DNA from: Eshraghiella sp045129695 | GTDB lineage: Bacteria > Bacillota > Clostridia > Lachnospirales > Lachnospiraceae | DNA: 64,000 nt | Direction of reading: 5' to 3' | NCBI GenBank assembly: GCA_045129695.1 | Contig: JBGVJZ010000035.1 | Location: forward strand, 1-64,000 | Part shown: in pieces, positions 24,318 to 33,479 of the stretch | How positions within the stretch are numbered: position 1 is the first letter of the stretch | How the letters are laid out: each line of letters opens with the position of its first letter | Notes under the pieces: model-generated | The model's database searches: none | Told to the model about the DNA's origin: nothing | What the model saw: the letters and a program-made list of their open reading frames with translations, nothing else | Program-made: the position numbers and the translations under genes

Positions 24318-26609
24318 TTAAATCCTCACCTTCGCCCCCTTTGCATCTCTTTTTGACATCTTAAGCTTCTTCAGTGAAACCTCTTTACCTTTATAATCAA
24401 TGGTAATATCTGCATTATCAGGAATAAGATATACATCCTCAAGTCTGTCATCTTTGGTAAGCTTAATTCCTCGTACACCGACAGCCCCCTTCTTCTTCTC
24501 AGGAATTTCCGTAAGTGGGAATTTAAGGAAGAAGCCACCCTTGGACTGAAGCACTACAGTCTGACTGCTGATAATGGTAGTGGCATTGGCATCTTCGGAA
24601 TTAATTTCAACCCTTGCATCAGTTGCATAAATCATGATAACCTTATCGCCTTCATTAAGCTTGGTTGATGCAACTGTTTTCTTGGATACATTAAATTCAC
24701 TGCTGTCAACAAGCTTCATCATACCGCATTCTGTAACAAATAAAAGCTTACGGTTTGCCAACTGGCTTGAAGGGCAGAGATAGATAATCTCTTCTCCGGC
24801 ACTTGAATAATTACCAAGATTATCAATCGGAGTTCCCTTGTCACGGAATTTGGTAAATGGAATATCATTAACCTTAATCTGATGAAGATTTCCGTTGTCT
24901 GTAAAAATACAGATTTTCTCGGTATTCATACAGCTAAATACATATTTATTTTCTGAGTATACTGCATCGCGGTTACGTTCAAAGGTTGCTGTGTCAATCG
25001 TCTTGGAGTATCCGAATCGGTCCATAATAAACACAACTTCCTGCTCAACAAATTTTGGCTCTTCATAAACCGCTGCTTCTGCATCCTCGATAACAGTAAG
25101 TCTTGGTACTCCGTATTCCTTCTTGATTTTCTCAAGGTCTTTTTTGATTGTACGCTTCATAGCTCTCTTGCTGCCAAGAATATCTTCGTACTCCGCAATT
25201 CTTGCAAGTGTCTCTTCATAATCTTTTTCCAAAGCTGCAATTTCAAGTCCGATGAGCTTATATAATCTCATCTCAAGGATTGCACTTGCCTGACGCTCCG
25301 TAAAATGAAGTTTAGAAGCATCCTTACGGGACTGCACGGATTTAAATTTAATACCTTCAACCTCACCTGAGATAAGACACGCTTTCGCCTGTTTAAGGCT
25401 CGTACTTCCTCTTAAAATCTCAATAATCAGGTCGATAATATTACACGCTTTAATAAGGCCTTCCTGAACCTCTTTATTGTCATATTCCTTCTTAAGTAAT
25501 GTCTGATATTTTCTGGTGTTAATCTCATACTGGAATTCAACATTATAACGAATAATATCCTTAAGTCCCAGAACCTCCGGCCGTCCCTCCGCAATAGTGA
25601 GCATATTTACGCCGAAGGTGTCCTCAAGCTTGGTCTTTTTATATAAAAGATTCTCTAATTTCTTAACATCCGCATTCTTTTTCAGCTCAAGTACAATACG
25701 GATACCCTCTTTAGAGGAAGCATTGGAAATATCCGTAATATCCTGTGTTTTTTTGGTTTCAATAAGATCCACCACATCAGATATGAATTTACTGATTCCC
25801 GCGCCAATCATTGTATACGGAATCTCTGTAATAACAAGCTTATCCTTATCCGAACGATTCCTGCCCGGTTCAAAAACAACCTTGCCGCGAAGCTTTACCT
25901 TGCCTGCACCGGTTTCATAAATATCCTTTAAATCACTTTTATTTATTACAATTCCGCCCGTAGGAAAATCGGGTCCGGGCATATATTCCATCAATTCCTC
26001 AGTGGAAATATTTTCATTGTCCATATATGCCTCTACAGCATTAATAACCTCTACAAGATTATGTGTAGGAATACTTGTGGTCATACCAACAGCAATACCC
26101 TCTGCACCATTAATGAGTATATTGGGAACACGCACCGGAAGCACTTCCGGCTCTTTTTCCGTCTCATCAAAATTAGGTACAAAATCCACAACATTCTTAT
26201 CCAAATCCTTAAGATAAACTTCCTGTGTGAATTTCTTAAGTCTTGCCTCAGTATATCGCATAGCAGCAGCTCCATCACCTTCAATTGAGCCAAAATTACC
26301 ATGTCCGTCAACAAGAGCCATGCCCTTCTTGAAATCCTGCTCCAATACAACTAATGTCTCATAGATTGAACTGTCACCATGAGGATGATATTTACCCATT
26401 GTATCTCCGACAATACGGGCAGATTTTCTGTGTGGTTTGTCATGATTAAGACCCAGCTGATCCATTGCATAAAGTACTCGCCGTTGAACAGGCTTTAGTC
26501 CGTCTCTTACATCCGGAACAGCACGTGAGGTAATAACACTCATGGAATAATCAATATATGATTTCTGCATTACATCAGAATATTCTGTTTTTAAAATTGT
26601 CTCTGCCAT
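24318..26609 (-). CDS. parC: Type IIA topoisomerase subunit A (ParC/GyrA-like)
   Basis: DNA breakage-reunion subunit, 763 residues. The catalytic tyrosine is in AAAMRYTE (Tyr119). The quinolone-pocket sequence is HPHGDSSIYE (75-84), with Ser80 and Glu84 as in susceptible enzymes. The C-terminal beta-pinwheel repeats (about 500-750) are present but the GyrA box (QRRGGKG) that wraps DNA in gyrase is not seen; instead there is GAVGVRGIKL. That favours a topoisomerase IV role, though naming is uncertain because the partner is GyrB-like. It follows the B subunit by 11 bases. Confidence 0.88.
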   Translation of the reverse strand: MAETILKTEYSDVMQKSYIDYSMSVITSRAVPDVRDGLKPVQRRVLYAMDQLGLNHDKPHRKSARIVGDTMGKYHPHGDSSIYETLVVLEQDFKKGMALVDGHGNFGSIEGDGAAAMRYTEARLKKFTQEVYLKDLDKNVVDFVPNFDETEKEPEVLPVRVPNILINGAEGIAVGMTTSIPTHNLVEVINAVEAYMDNENISTEELMEYMPGPDFPTGGIVINKSDLKDIYETGAGKVKLRGKVVFEPGRNRSDKDKLVITEIPYTMIGAGISKFISDVVDLIETKKTQDITDISNASSKEGIRIVLELKKNADVKKLENLLYKKTKLEDTFGVNMLTIAEGRPEVLGLKDIIRYNVEFQYEINTRKYQTLLKKEYDNKEVQEGLIKACNIIDLIIEILRGSTSLKQAKACLISGEVEGIKFKSVQSRKDASKLHFTERQASAILEMRLYKLIGLEIAALEKDYEETLARIAEYEDILGSKRAMKRTIKKDLEKIKKEYGVPRLTVIEDAEAAVYEEPKFVEQEVVFIMDRFGYSKTIDTATFERNRDAVYSENKYVFSCMNTEKICIFTDNGNLHQIKVNDIPFTKFRDKGTPIDNLGNYSSAGEEIIYLCPSSQLANRKLLFVTECGMMKLVDSSEFNVSKKTVASTKLNEGDKVIMIYATDARVEINSEDANATTIISSQTVVLQSKGGFFLKFPLTEIPEKKKGAVGVRGIKLTKDDRLEDVYLIPDNADITIDYKGKEVSLKKLKMSKRDAKGAKVRI

Positions 26610-26620
26610 TACTTCACCTC

Positions 26621-28546
26621 CTAAACATCCAGTTCTGCATCATGTGCATGTGCATGTATAAAATCACGTCTCGGCGGGACATCAGTACCCATTAACATCG
26701 AAGTAATATCTGACGCCATCTTGGCATCCTCAATTTCCACCTGTTTTAATATTCTTGTCTCAGGATTCAGTGTTGTCTCCCATAGCTGGTCTGCATCCAT
26801 CTCACCAAGACCTTTGTAACGCTGCAAGGTAAAGCTTGTACCCTCATGTTCCTTACGATATTTCTCAAGAGCTTTATCATCATACAGATATTCACCCTCT
26901 CCCTTTTTGGGAACAACCTTATACAAAGGAGGCGTAGCCAGATATACATGTCCCTCCTGAATAAGTTCCGGCATAAAGCGGTAAAAGAAAGTTAGCAGCA
27001 ATGTATCAATATGTGCTCCGTCCACGTCTGCATCGGTCATAAAAATAATCTTATTATATCTTAATTTGGTTATATCAAAATCATTACCATATCCCTCGGA
27101 AAAACCACAACCAAAAGCATTAATCATAGTCTTAATCTCGGCATTACCAAGAACCCTGTCCATAGTCGCTTTCTCTACATTGAGAATCTTACCTCTGATT
27201 GGAAGAATCGCCTGGGTCTTACGATTTCTCGCTGTCTTAGCCGAACCTCCCGCAGAATCTCCCTCTACAATAAAAATCTCACATTCCTCAGGATTACGGC
27301 TCTCACAGTTGGCAAGCTTGCCGTTGGTATCACATGAGAACTTCTGCTTCACAAGAAGGTTGGTCTTAGCCTTCTCCTCCTGTTTACGAATCTTTGCAGC
27401 CTTCTCCGCACATGCAATTACATTCTTAAGATTCTCAAGATTCTTGTCAAAATAGCGTACCAGCTCATCACCGGTTATGTCACCCACCATTTTACCCGCA
27501 TCCTGATTATCAAGCTTGGTCTTGGTCTGACCTTCAAAACGAGGCTCCGGATGCTTAACAGCTATAACTGCTGTCATACCGTTACGCACATCATTACCTG
27601 TAAAATTGGCATCCTTATCTTTAAGAATTCCAAGTTCCCTTGCATACTGATTAATTACAGTTGTAAACTTTGCCTTAAAGCCTGTTATATGTGTTCCACC
27701 CTCCTGGGTGTAAATATTATTACAGAAGCCAAAAATCTCCTCCTGAAACTCATCCACATACTGGAAAGCACATTCTACTTCAATACCTTCTCTTGTATCT
27801 TTGTAATATGCTACGTCCATTACAGTTGGCTTATCCTTATTAAGAGCTGTTACATATGCCTTAATTCCGTCAGGCTCATGGAAAGTGACATTTGTCTCCA
27901 TTCCTTTTCTGGCATCCGTAAAATTAATTGTAAGTCCCGGATTAAGGTATGCAGTCTCGTGAAGTCTGTTCTGAATCTTCTCCGAGGTAAATTCTGTTTT
28001 GTCAAAAATAGTGGCATCAGGAAGAAATGTTACACTTGTACCTGTATCATTCTTACGGCAGGTTCCACACTCTCTTAACGGATAACACACCTTTCCCCTC
28101 TCATACCTCTGCTCATATACAATCCCGTCCTTCTTAATACGAACCTCAAGCCAATCCGAAAGAGCATTAACAACTGACGCACCTACTCCATGAAGTCCGC
28201 CTGAAATCTTATATCCGCCGTCTCCAAACTTACCGCCTGCATGAAGTATTGTAAAAACGACTTCAACAGCCGGTATTCCTGCCTTTGGATGCATTCCTAT
28301 TGGAATACCTCGTCCGTTATCGGTAATTGTTGCTGAACCGTCATTATTAAGCGTCACTGAAATAATGTCACAAAACCCTGCCAGATGTTCATCCACAGAA
28401 TTATCCGCGATTTCATAAATAAGATGATTCAATCCCTTGGTAGATACACTTCCAATATACATTCCCGGTCTTTTTCTGACCGCTTCAAGTCCTTCCAGAA
28501 TAGAAATACTGGAAGCATCATACTGTTTCTCTACTTTTCCTGCCAT
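26621..28546 (-). CDS. parE: Type IIA topoisomerase subunit B (ParE/GyrB-like)
   Basis: ATPase subunit, 641 residues. GHKL motifs: EIADNSVDEHLAG, DNGRGIP and GGLHGVGASVVNALS; the TOPRIM motifs are IFIVEGDSAGGSA and FMTDADVDGAHI. The interface PLRECGTC and the QTKTKL loop look GyrB-like, whereas the partner subunit lacks a GyrA box. In many Clostridia a second gyrase-like pair away from the origin serves as topoisomerase IV, which is how it is called here. The promoter appears to lie inside an inverted repeat upstream. No recF or dnaN is adjacent, unlike the origin gyrB. Confidence 0.88.
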   Translation of the reverse strand: MAGKVEKQYDASSISILEGLEAVRKRPGMYIGSVSTKGLNHLIYEIADNSVDEHLAGFCDIISVTLNNDGSATITDNGRGIPIGMHPKAGIPAVEVVFTILHAGGKFGDGGYKISGGLHGVGASVVNALSDWLEVRIKKDGIVYEQRYERGKVCYPLRECGTCRKNDTGTSVTFLPDATIFDKTEFTSEKIQNRLHETAYLNPGLTINFTDARKGMETNVTFHEPDGIKAYVTALNKDKPTVMDVAYYKDTREGIEVECAFQYVDEFQEEIFGFCNNIYTQEGGTHITGFKAKFTTVINQYARELGILKDKDANFTGNDVRNGMTAVIAVKHPEPRFEGQTKTKLDNQDAGKMVGDITGDELVRYFDKNLENLKNVIACAEKAAKIRKQEEKAKTNLLVKQKFSCDTNGKLANCESRNPEECEIFIVEGDSAGGSAKTARNRKTQAILPIRGKILNVEKATMDRVLGNAEIKTMINAFGCGFSEGYGNDFDITKLRYNKIIFMTDADVDGAHIDTLLLTFFYRFMPELIQEGHVYLATPPLYKVVPKKGEGEYLYDDKALEKYRKEHEGTSFTLQRYKGLGEMDADQLWETTLNPETRILKQVEIEDAKMASDITSMLMGTDVPPRRDFIHAHAHDAELDV

Positions 28547-28588
28547 TACTTTTTCCTTTCATTATGTATGCTATTCCCCAGAATGCAG

Positions 28589-28639
28589 AATAGACCTATC
28601 ATTACACATAATAGCACTATATGTAGTGATAAGTCTATT
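28589..28639 (-). promoter_or_regulatory. Promoter enclosed by an inverted repeat, upstream of the topoisomerase genes
   Basis: 17-base arms (28589-28605 and 28623-28639) pair fully if two G-U pairs are counted. On the minus strand a TAGACT-N18-TATTAT promoter lies across it, with the -10 in the loop. The hairpin could end upstream transcripts, act as an operator, or sense supercoiling; no long T-run follows on the minus strand, while GTTTTTT follows on the plus strand. Confidence 0.5.
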
Positions 28640-28689
28640 GTTTTTTACAAAATATGGGGCGTATATCCGGATAAAGAAATATTTATTAA

Positions 28690-29766
28690 TTATGAATTAT
28701 ATTCAAAATTATATGCATGTGCATATGGATAATATGAATTAGTAGACGATGGCAATCCAACAGGCACATATGCACCTGACATTGAACAACTTTCATAAAA
28801 ATCGAACCATGGATTCCAGATACTCCAGTTGCCGGCCGTACTATACCCACGCAATACAATTGCATGTTGGGACGTACCCCTATCCATCGCAGCAATAACC
28901 GGGTTGCCGGCATTAAGTTCTGTCATAAGAACACTATTGGATGCAGTTGTTGTCAAAACAGTTGGCGTAATTCTATACTGCTTGGAAACTGTTGCTATAG
29001 AACTCCATGGAAAAGCCTGAGTTGTTGAAGCATCACTTCCCAATGCAATAATTACACAGCTTTCAGCAGTGGTATAAAATGTGGTTTGTGTTCTGATAAT
29101 TGTGGATAAACAATATGCCGTACACCACTTATCACGAGAAGACTGTGTTTCAATTATATCCAGGTCGATGTACTGATAAAAAACTCTTGTCTGCATAAGA
29201 TTTAATTCAATCTCTGACGTTTCTTTAACATCAACAACTTCATGTTCTATTAAAGATGCGACAGCAGGCTGATTAACATCGGATATACCATCCGGATATT
29301 CAAACAAAACATACTCTTCCGTTCCAATTGTTGCAACAATCCTGTTATTAACTAAATTCAGATACATTGGGTTCTGTACAGATGTTAAATCAGACAATTC
29401 CTCTATCTCATCTGCCAGAAAACGACTTATCACAGCTGAATATGAATCTCCATCAGGATATACTCTGAATAAATAAGTAATTACATCATCACATATAACA
29501 GGAAAATAATACACATCTGCACCATAATCGGCAAATGCAAAAGGTGATCCTACGATAATATCATCATAATCCAGACTCTCACCCATTGATAAAACAAAAT
29601 TCGAAACATTTTCTTCAGCAAAATCAATATATCCCTGTGGGCATTCCGTTGTCGCAATATAACAGTTTGTTTCCGCTGTCTCACTTTCTGTTGCCGATAT
29701 ACCGGATGGTATCAATAATATTGTTAAAATACTTGCCAGTAATAAAGATAATACTTTTTTTCTCAT
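28690..29766 (-). CDS. Secreted papain-fold (C39-like) cysteine protease
   Basis: 358 residues with a signal peptide (MRKKVLSLLLASILTILLIP, cut expected near ISA-TE). The mature N-terminal ~170 residues are acidic and may be a propeptide. The C-terminal catalytic domain shows the oxyanion Gln208, Cys215 in DKWCTAYC, His301 in TSQHAIVLRGY and Asn318 in SIWNPW, a full papain-type set resembling staphopain and C39-like peptidases. It is the last gene of an ECF sigma/anti-sigma operon, 37 bases after the anti-sigma gene, so it is probably exported under that sigma factor's control. Substrate unknown. Confidence 0.8.
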   Translation of the reverse strand: MRKKVLSLLLASILTILLIPSGISATESETAETNCYIATTECPQGYIDFAEENVSNFVLSMGESLDYDDIIVGSPFAFADYGADVYYFPVICDDVITYLFRVYPDGDSYSAVISRFLADEIEELSDLTSVQNPMYLNLVNNRIVATIGTEEYVLFEYPDGISDVNQPAVASLIEHEVVDVKETSEIELNLMQTRVFYQYIDLDIIETQSSRDKWCTAYCLSTIIRTQTTFYTTAESCVIIALGSDASTTQAFPWSSIATVSKQYRITPTVLTTTASNSVLMTELNAGNPVIAAMDRGTSQHAIVLRGYSTAGNWSIWNPWFDFYESCSMSGAYVPVGLPSSTNSYYPYAHAYNFEYNS

Positions 29767-29803
29767 TGGTCACTCTCCTTGAATATAAATTGTAAATTAC
29801 GTT

Positions 29804-30307
29804 TTATTTCTTCGGATTAAGGATTAAAAATAGCTCCATCTTGCTTTCAAACCCTTTATCCAATCTGAAATAAATCACATCAGACTTACTTTCATTAATA
29901 TAGATACGTCCATCATAATTTGAATCAAAGCTATGTTCAGGAATGTTTTCCCCGATATTGTTTGCCCTGCCTGCATATTCAAATCCCTCCGGAAGGACAT
30001 TACTGCAATAACCATAATAGACATAATCAATGCCTTCATAGTATACATACAATGAATTATCACACGGATTTAAAAATATATCTGTGGATGCAATCTGCGA
30101 ATTATCCGGATTAACTCCAATACCTATTCCTTGAGAATTTCTACACACAATCATAACAATTATTCCCGTTATAATCAGAAAAAGGCTTGCCGCAGCAGGA
30201 ATAAATTTTCTCCATATTTTTTTACATTCTGCCCCGGATGCAGTTATTGCTTCCTCAATCATCTCATCAGAAAGCTTTCCCAAGCTTATTAAAATTTTTT
30301 CACTCAT
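29804..30307 (-). CDS. Putative membrane anti-sigma factor
   Basis: 167 residues: a cytoplasmic N-terminus of ~35 residues (KLSDEMIEEAI), one membrane helix (~36-55) and an extracytoplasmic domain of ~110 residues containing Tyr-rich strands. It overlaps the sigma gene by 4 bases (ATGA). Topology and position fit an anti-sigma factor holding the ECF sigma at the membrane. No zinc-binding ZAS motif (HxxxCxxC) is present. Not assigned to a named family by eye. Confidence 0.7.
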   Translation of the reverse strand: MSEKILISLGKLSDEMIEEAITASGAECKKIWRKFIPAAASLFLIITGIIVMIVCRNSQGIGIGVNPDNSQIASTDIFLNPCDNSLYVYYEGIDYVYYGYCSNVLPEGFEYAGRANNIGENIPEHSFDSNYDGRIYINESKSDVIYFRLDKGFESKMELFLILNPKK

Positions 30308-30861
30308 AATGTATATCCCTCCCTCGCCAGATACTTTTTTAATTTTTCTTTGATTTTCTTCAATTCTGACCTGACTTTATTCTTTGATACACAAAATCTG
30401 TCAGCAATGTCAGGGACAGAATCCATGAACCAATATCTTCTTAAAAACATATTCCTGCTCTTGTAATTCTGTTTACACAAAAATTTTTCCAAGCACTTTG
30501 CGAATTCCTGTTGTTCTAATTCCGTTACCTCTTCATTGTACGAGGCAAAACAACCGTCCAACTCTTCTAATGAAATCGTAAGATTAGCTGCTCTTTTCTT
30601 TGCATTAGCATAAGTTATCTTCTTCATAGCTAAATTTCTTGTTATCTTTGCAATATATGCAGAAAAAAAACGTGGGCGTGTAGGTGGAATATTATTCCAT
30701 GCCGCCAAATATGTATCATTCACACATTCTTCTGCATCTTCTTCATTAAATACAATATTTTTAGCTATATGCATACACATTCTGCCGTACTTCATATCTG
30801 TCTCAATAATTGCCTGCTGGGATCGGGCAAAGAACAGATCAATTATCTTCTCGTCTTCCAT
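30304..30861 (-). CDS. ECF RNA polymerase sigma factor
   Basis: 185 residues. Region 2: EEDAEECVNDTYLAAWNNIP (~36-55) and the AYIAKITRNLAMKK strand (~68-81) for -10 binding. Region 4: NMFLRRYWFMDSVPDIADRF with the helix-turn-helix SKNKVRSELKKIKEKLKKY for -35 binding. Region 3 is absent as in all ECF factors. First gene with the anti-sigma and cysteine protease genes. The upstream element at 31090-31114 has the AAC-type -35 of ECF promoters, suggesting autoregulation. Confidence 0.92.
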   Translation of the reverse strand: MEDEKIIDLFFARSQQAIIETDMKYGRMCMHIAKNIVFNEEDAEECVNDTYLAAWNNIPPTRPRFFSAYIAKITRNLAMKKITYANAKKRAANLTISLEELDGCFASYNEEVTELEQQEFAKCLEKFLCKQNYKSRNMFLRRYWFMDSVPDIADRFCVSKNKVRSELKKIKEKLKKYLAREGYTL

Positions 30862-31037
30862 CTAAAATTCTGCCTCTCTAAAACAAGTTTTGAATTATTA
30901 TACACTTCTTTCCTGTATTTAGCAAATCAGGACTTATCGCAATTCATTTTCACGTACATCATTTGCTTTCCGTCTCCACCTTTTATTTTAAAGCTTGTTC
31001 AATCAAATACATTCCGGGTATATTTGATTTTATTCAT
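30843..31037 (-). pseudogene. Small leader frame with two in-frame TGA codons
   Basis: A 64-codon frame from ATG 31037, behind AGGTGATAAAAGG, to TAA at 30843-30845 is interrupted only by TGA codons at 30999-31001 and 30927-30929. It reads MNKIKYTRNVFD-stop-TSFKIKGGDGKQMMYVKMNCDKS-stop-FAKYRKEV and then overlaps the first bases of the sigma gene. It may be a decayed small gene, two separate short leader peptides coupled to sigma translation, or chance. No selenocysteine insertion structure was identified. The rest of this ~430-base gap is AT-rich with the promoter below. Confidence 0.35.
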
Positions 31038-31089
31038 TATTTCCTTTTATCACCTCCATTTTTTAATAAGAATCCCCTCTATATAAGTA

Positions 31090-31114
31090 GTACCAAAAAA
31101 ATTCATTTTGTTAC
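31090..31114 (-). promoter_or_regulatory. Candidate ECF-type promoter of the sigma/anti-sigma/protease operon
   Basis: On the minus strand GTAAC, 16 bases with a T7 run, GTAC, followed by TACTTATATAGAGG. The AAC-bearing -35 and 16-base spacing fit ECF promoters. The flanks are A/T runs like those at the other two ECF promoters in this window, but the core sequences differ. About 230 bases upstream of the sigma gene. Confidence 0.5.
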
Positions 31115-31296
31115 TTTTTTTTGAAAAAAATTAAAAAAATTGAAAAAAGATTAAAAATCATTCATGAATGCGGGTCTGTCATAATAAAAAATCTGCATGC
31201 GGGTGCATGTGACAGCAAAATTCTGTCTTCTCCCAGAAATTCTTATATCATTAGGGTTCATAATGATTATTCCTTGAATATAGATTAAATCCACTT

Positions 31297-31761
31297 TTAC
31301 AGATTTTTAAAGATAATATAGGGAAATATAATGGCCATTTTGATTGCTTCATCAATTATATCTATAATCTCATACAGTTTCTCATTAGAAGTTCTGTTGA
31401 TACCTTCAAGATAGCATATGTATTTAACTCGGTTTTTCATTGTATACTCCGACTGTTTTTTTAGCTTATTAATGAGCAATCTCGCATCACCTGCCGGAAC
31501 ATGTTTACCAAACATAACTCCATCAATTAAGAGACGCAACTCCGTATCACTGAATTCATTAACCGAATATACTCCCCTTATTCCGACGATATATCCCGCC
31601 TCACGAAGTTCATCAATATATTGACCTACTGCTCCACGTGCAATTTTTATTCCATATTCAATTTCAAGAAATTTAATTATTTCCTTTTGACTTAATTTTT
31701 TCTCAGGACTGGAGTGTTTCCTTAATATTTCCAAAATCCGTATATCAATTAATTTGTGCAT
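31297..31761 (-). pseudogene. Truncated WYL-type transcriptional regulator
   Basis: 154 residues. The N-terminus is a winged helix-turn-helix (LSQKEIIKFLEIEYG ... VGQYIDELREAGY) and is followed by the linker typical of WYL regulators (FSDTELRLLIDGVMFG; NKLKKQSEYTMKN). The WYL sensor domain, normally another ~150 residues starting with IDEAIKN-like sequence, is lost: the frame ends as IDEAIKMAIIFPYIIFKNL. In another frame the DNA continues as protein-like sequence ending SRNNHYEP and stops. A frameshift followed by deletion is the likely history. Residual DNA binding is possible. Confidence 0.6.
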
Positions 31762-31879
31762 AATTTTTTACCCCTACACTATTCTCTTTTATCATTCTAA
31801 CAATTCTTATGCCTTGATTTTGCAACATAGGAAAATACATTGAAAAAAGATATAATATTATTATCCTCCATATATTTCA

Positions 31880-33373
31880 TCATGTAAATCGAGACATACC
31901 TCTATTTTTCTCCTCAATCTCCTCTCCGTCAGCTTTCGGCAGCTCAAGCCAAAAAATACTGCCTTTACCGACTATTGAACGAACTCCATATTTATAATCA
32001 TGCAGTTTTAAAATATTTTGAACAATTGACAAACCAAGTCCGCTACCCTGAACAGCACGTCGATGTGTTTTGTCCACTTTATAATATCTGTCCCAGATAT
32101 ATTCCAATTCACCTTCTTCAATACCTTTACCATGGTCTTCTACCTCAAGGCGAATGATGTCTCCGTAAACAATCTGACGGACAATAACTTCTTTATCTTC
32201 TCCGGCATAGTTGATTGCATTATTAATAAGGTTGTAAATAACCTGATAAATTTTATATTCATCAGCAAACACTTTTACATTATCACGATATTCAAACCGG
32301 ATACTGTATCCTGCCTGCTCTGTGAGCTTTGCAAAACGTTTGAGTACCGCCAGAATATTTGTTGTAAAATCAAAATACACTCTTTTTAGTTCACTTACAC
32401 CGGATTGAAGCTTGGACAGATCAAGCATATCATTTACAAGTGTGGTAAGTCTTGTTGCCTCATCAATGATTACCTGAATATTTTCCGGATTATTTTCTCC
32501 CGGAATATCCCTCATAACCTCCGAATAAGCCGTTATCATTGTCAATGGGGTTCTCAAATCATGGGAAACATTAGCAATTAAATCCTTCTGAAGTTCTCCT
32601 GATTTACCAAGCTCCGATGCGGCATAATTGAGAGTTTGAGACAACTCCTGAACCTCCCTGTATCCATCCCCTTCAAATTCTGTATCAAATTTTCCACCGG
32701 CAAGCTCCTTGGCTGACTGATTAATTTTTACAATCGGTCTGGAAACCACTTGAGATATGATAAGTGCAATAATAATCGCCATAACCAAAAAAATAACGGA
32801 TATGTATACAAACTGGATTCGAAGTGTATACACTGTGGCATCCACCGGAGTAATCAAAGCACTTACAAGCAAATACAGCTCTTCGTCCTCTGCATTTACC
32901 TCACATATACACACCACACTTTTTGCATCCTTGATATATTTATCAAAAGGCTCATCCGGTCTTTGCGGTGGCATATCATTTTTAAATCTGCCATCAACCT
33001 CGTACATAACCATTCCATCATCGGAGTTGGCTTTTTCAATCATATCTTTTAGCATTTCCTGATTAGCAACATATACATGGCTGTGCTCTGTAAGCCCCGA
33101 TGACAAAATACTCCTGCCCTCGCTATCCACCAGATTAACACTAATATCATATGCTCTTGTATAATCACTAAGATATTCTGTAAAATCAGCCTTGCCCACA
33201 TGCTCAAAGAGTTCCTCCGCCACATTACTGATTTCATTTTTTCTGAAATACTCATAAAAAGTGCTTAAATGAACAATCTGAAAATACCATACCAGTACCA
33301 GCAAAAATACCGTAAAACCGATAAAATATGCAAAAATCTTCCATTTGATGCTTAATCGTTTTCTATTCTTCAA
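31880..33373 (-). CDS. Sensor histidine kinase
   Basis: 497 residues. Membrane helices at ~12-33 and ~186-210 enclose a ~150-residue extracytoplasmic sensor; HAMP follows, then HisKA with His271 in ANVSHDLRTPLTM, and the ATPase boxes INNAINYA, VEDHGKGI and GSGLGLSI. The start codon is TTG behind GTGAGG. A terminator just upstream isolates it from the sigma operon, so it needs its own promoter. No response regulator adjoins it; the nearest one, in the same orientation and in the expected upstream position, is 7 kb away (40373-41050). Confidence 0.93.
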   Translation of the reverse strand: MKNRKRLSIKWKIFAYFIGFTVFLLVLVWYFQIVHLSTFYEYFRKNEISNVAEELFEHVGKADFTEYLSDYTRAYDISVNLVDSEGRSILSSGLTEHSHVYVANQEMLKDMIEKANSDDGMVMYEVDGRFKNDMPPQRPDEPFDKYIKDAKSVVCICEVNAEDEELYLLVSALITPVDATVYTLRIQFVYISVIFLVMAIIIALIISQVVSRPIVKINQSAKELAGGKFDTEFEGDGYREVQELSQTLNYAASELGKSGELQKDLIANVSHDLRTPLTMITAYSEVMRDIPGENNPENIQVIIDEATRLTTLVNDMLDLSKLQSGVSELKRVYFDFTTNILAVLKRFAKLTEQAGYSIRFEYRDNVKVFADEYKIYQVIYNLINNAINYAGEDKEVIVRQIVYGDIIRLEVEDHGKGIEEGELEYIWDRYYKVDKTHRRAVQGSGLGLSIVQNILKLHDYKYGVRSIVGKGSIFWLELPKADGEEIEEKNRGMSRFT

Positions 33374-33442
33374 GGTAAGACCTCACTTTATAATTAATAA
33401 AAACAGCATATAAAAAATATATGTTGTTTTTATGAAAAACAC

Positions 33443-33471
33443 AAAAAAATCGGCAGTCAAAAGACTGCCGA
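33443..33471 (-). terminator. Intrinsic terminator of the membrane-sigma operon
   Basis: Minus-strand stem TCGGCAGTC / GACTGCCGA with a TTTT loop, followed by T7. It starts 9 bases past the sigma gene stop. Confidence 0.92.
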
Positions 33472-33479
33472 AAAATACA

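Noticed and set aside
27551..28078. 175-codon plus-strand frame
   Set aside because: Antisense to the topoisomerase B gene within its conserved core.
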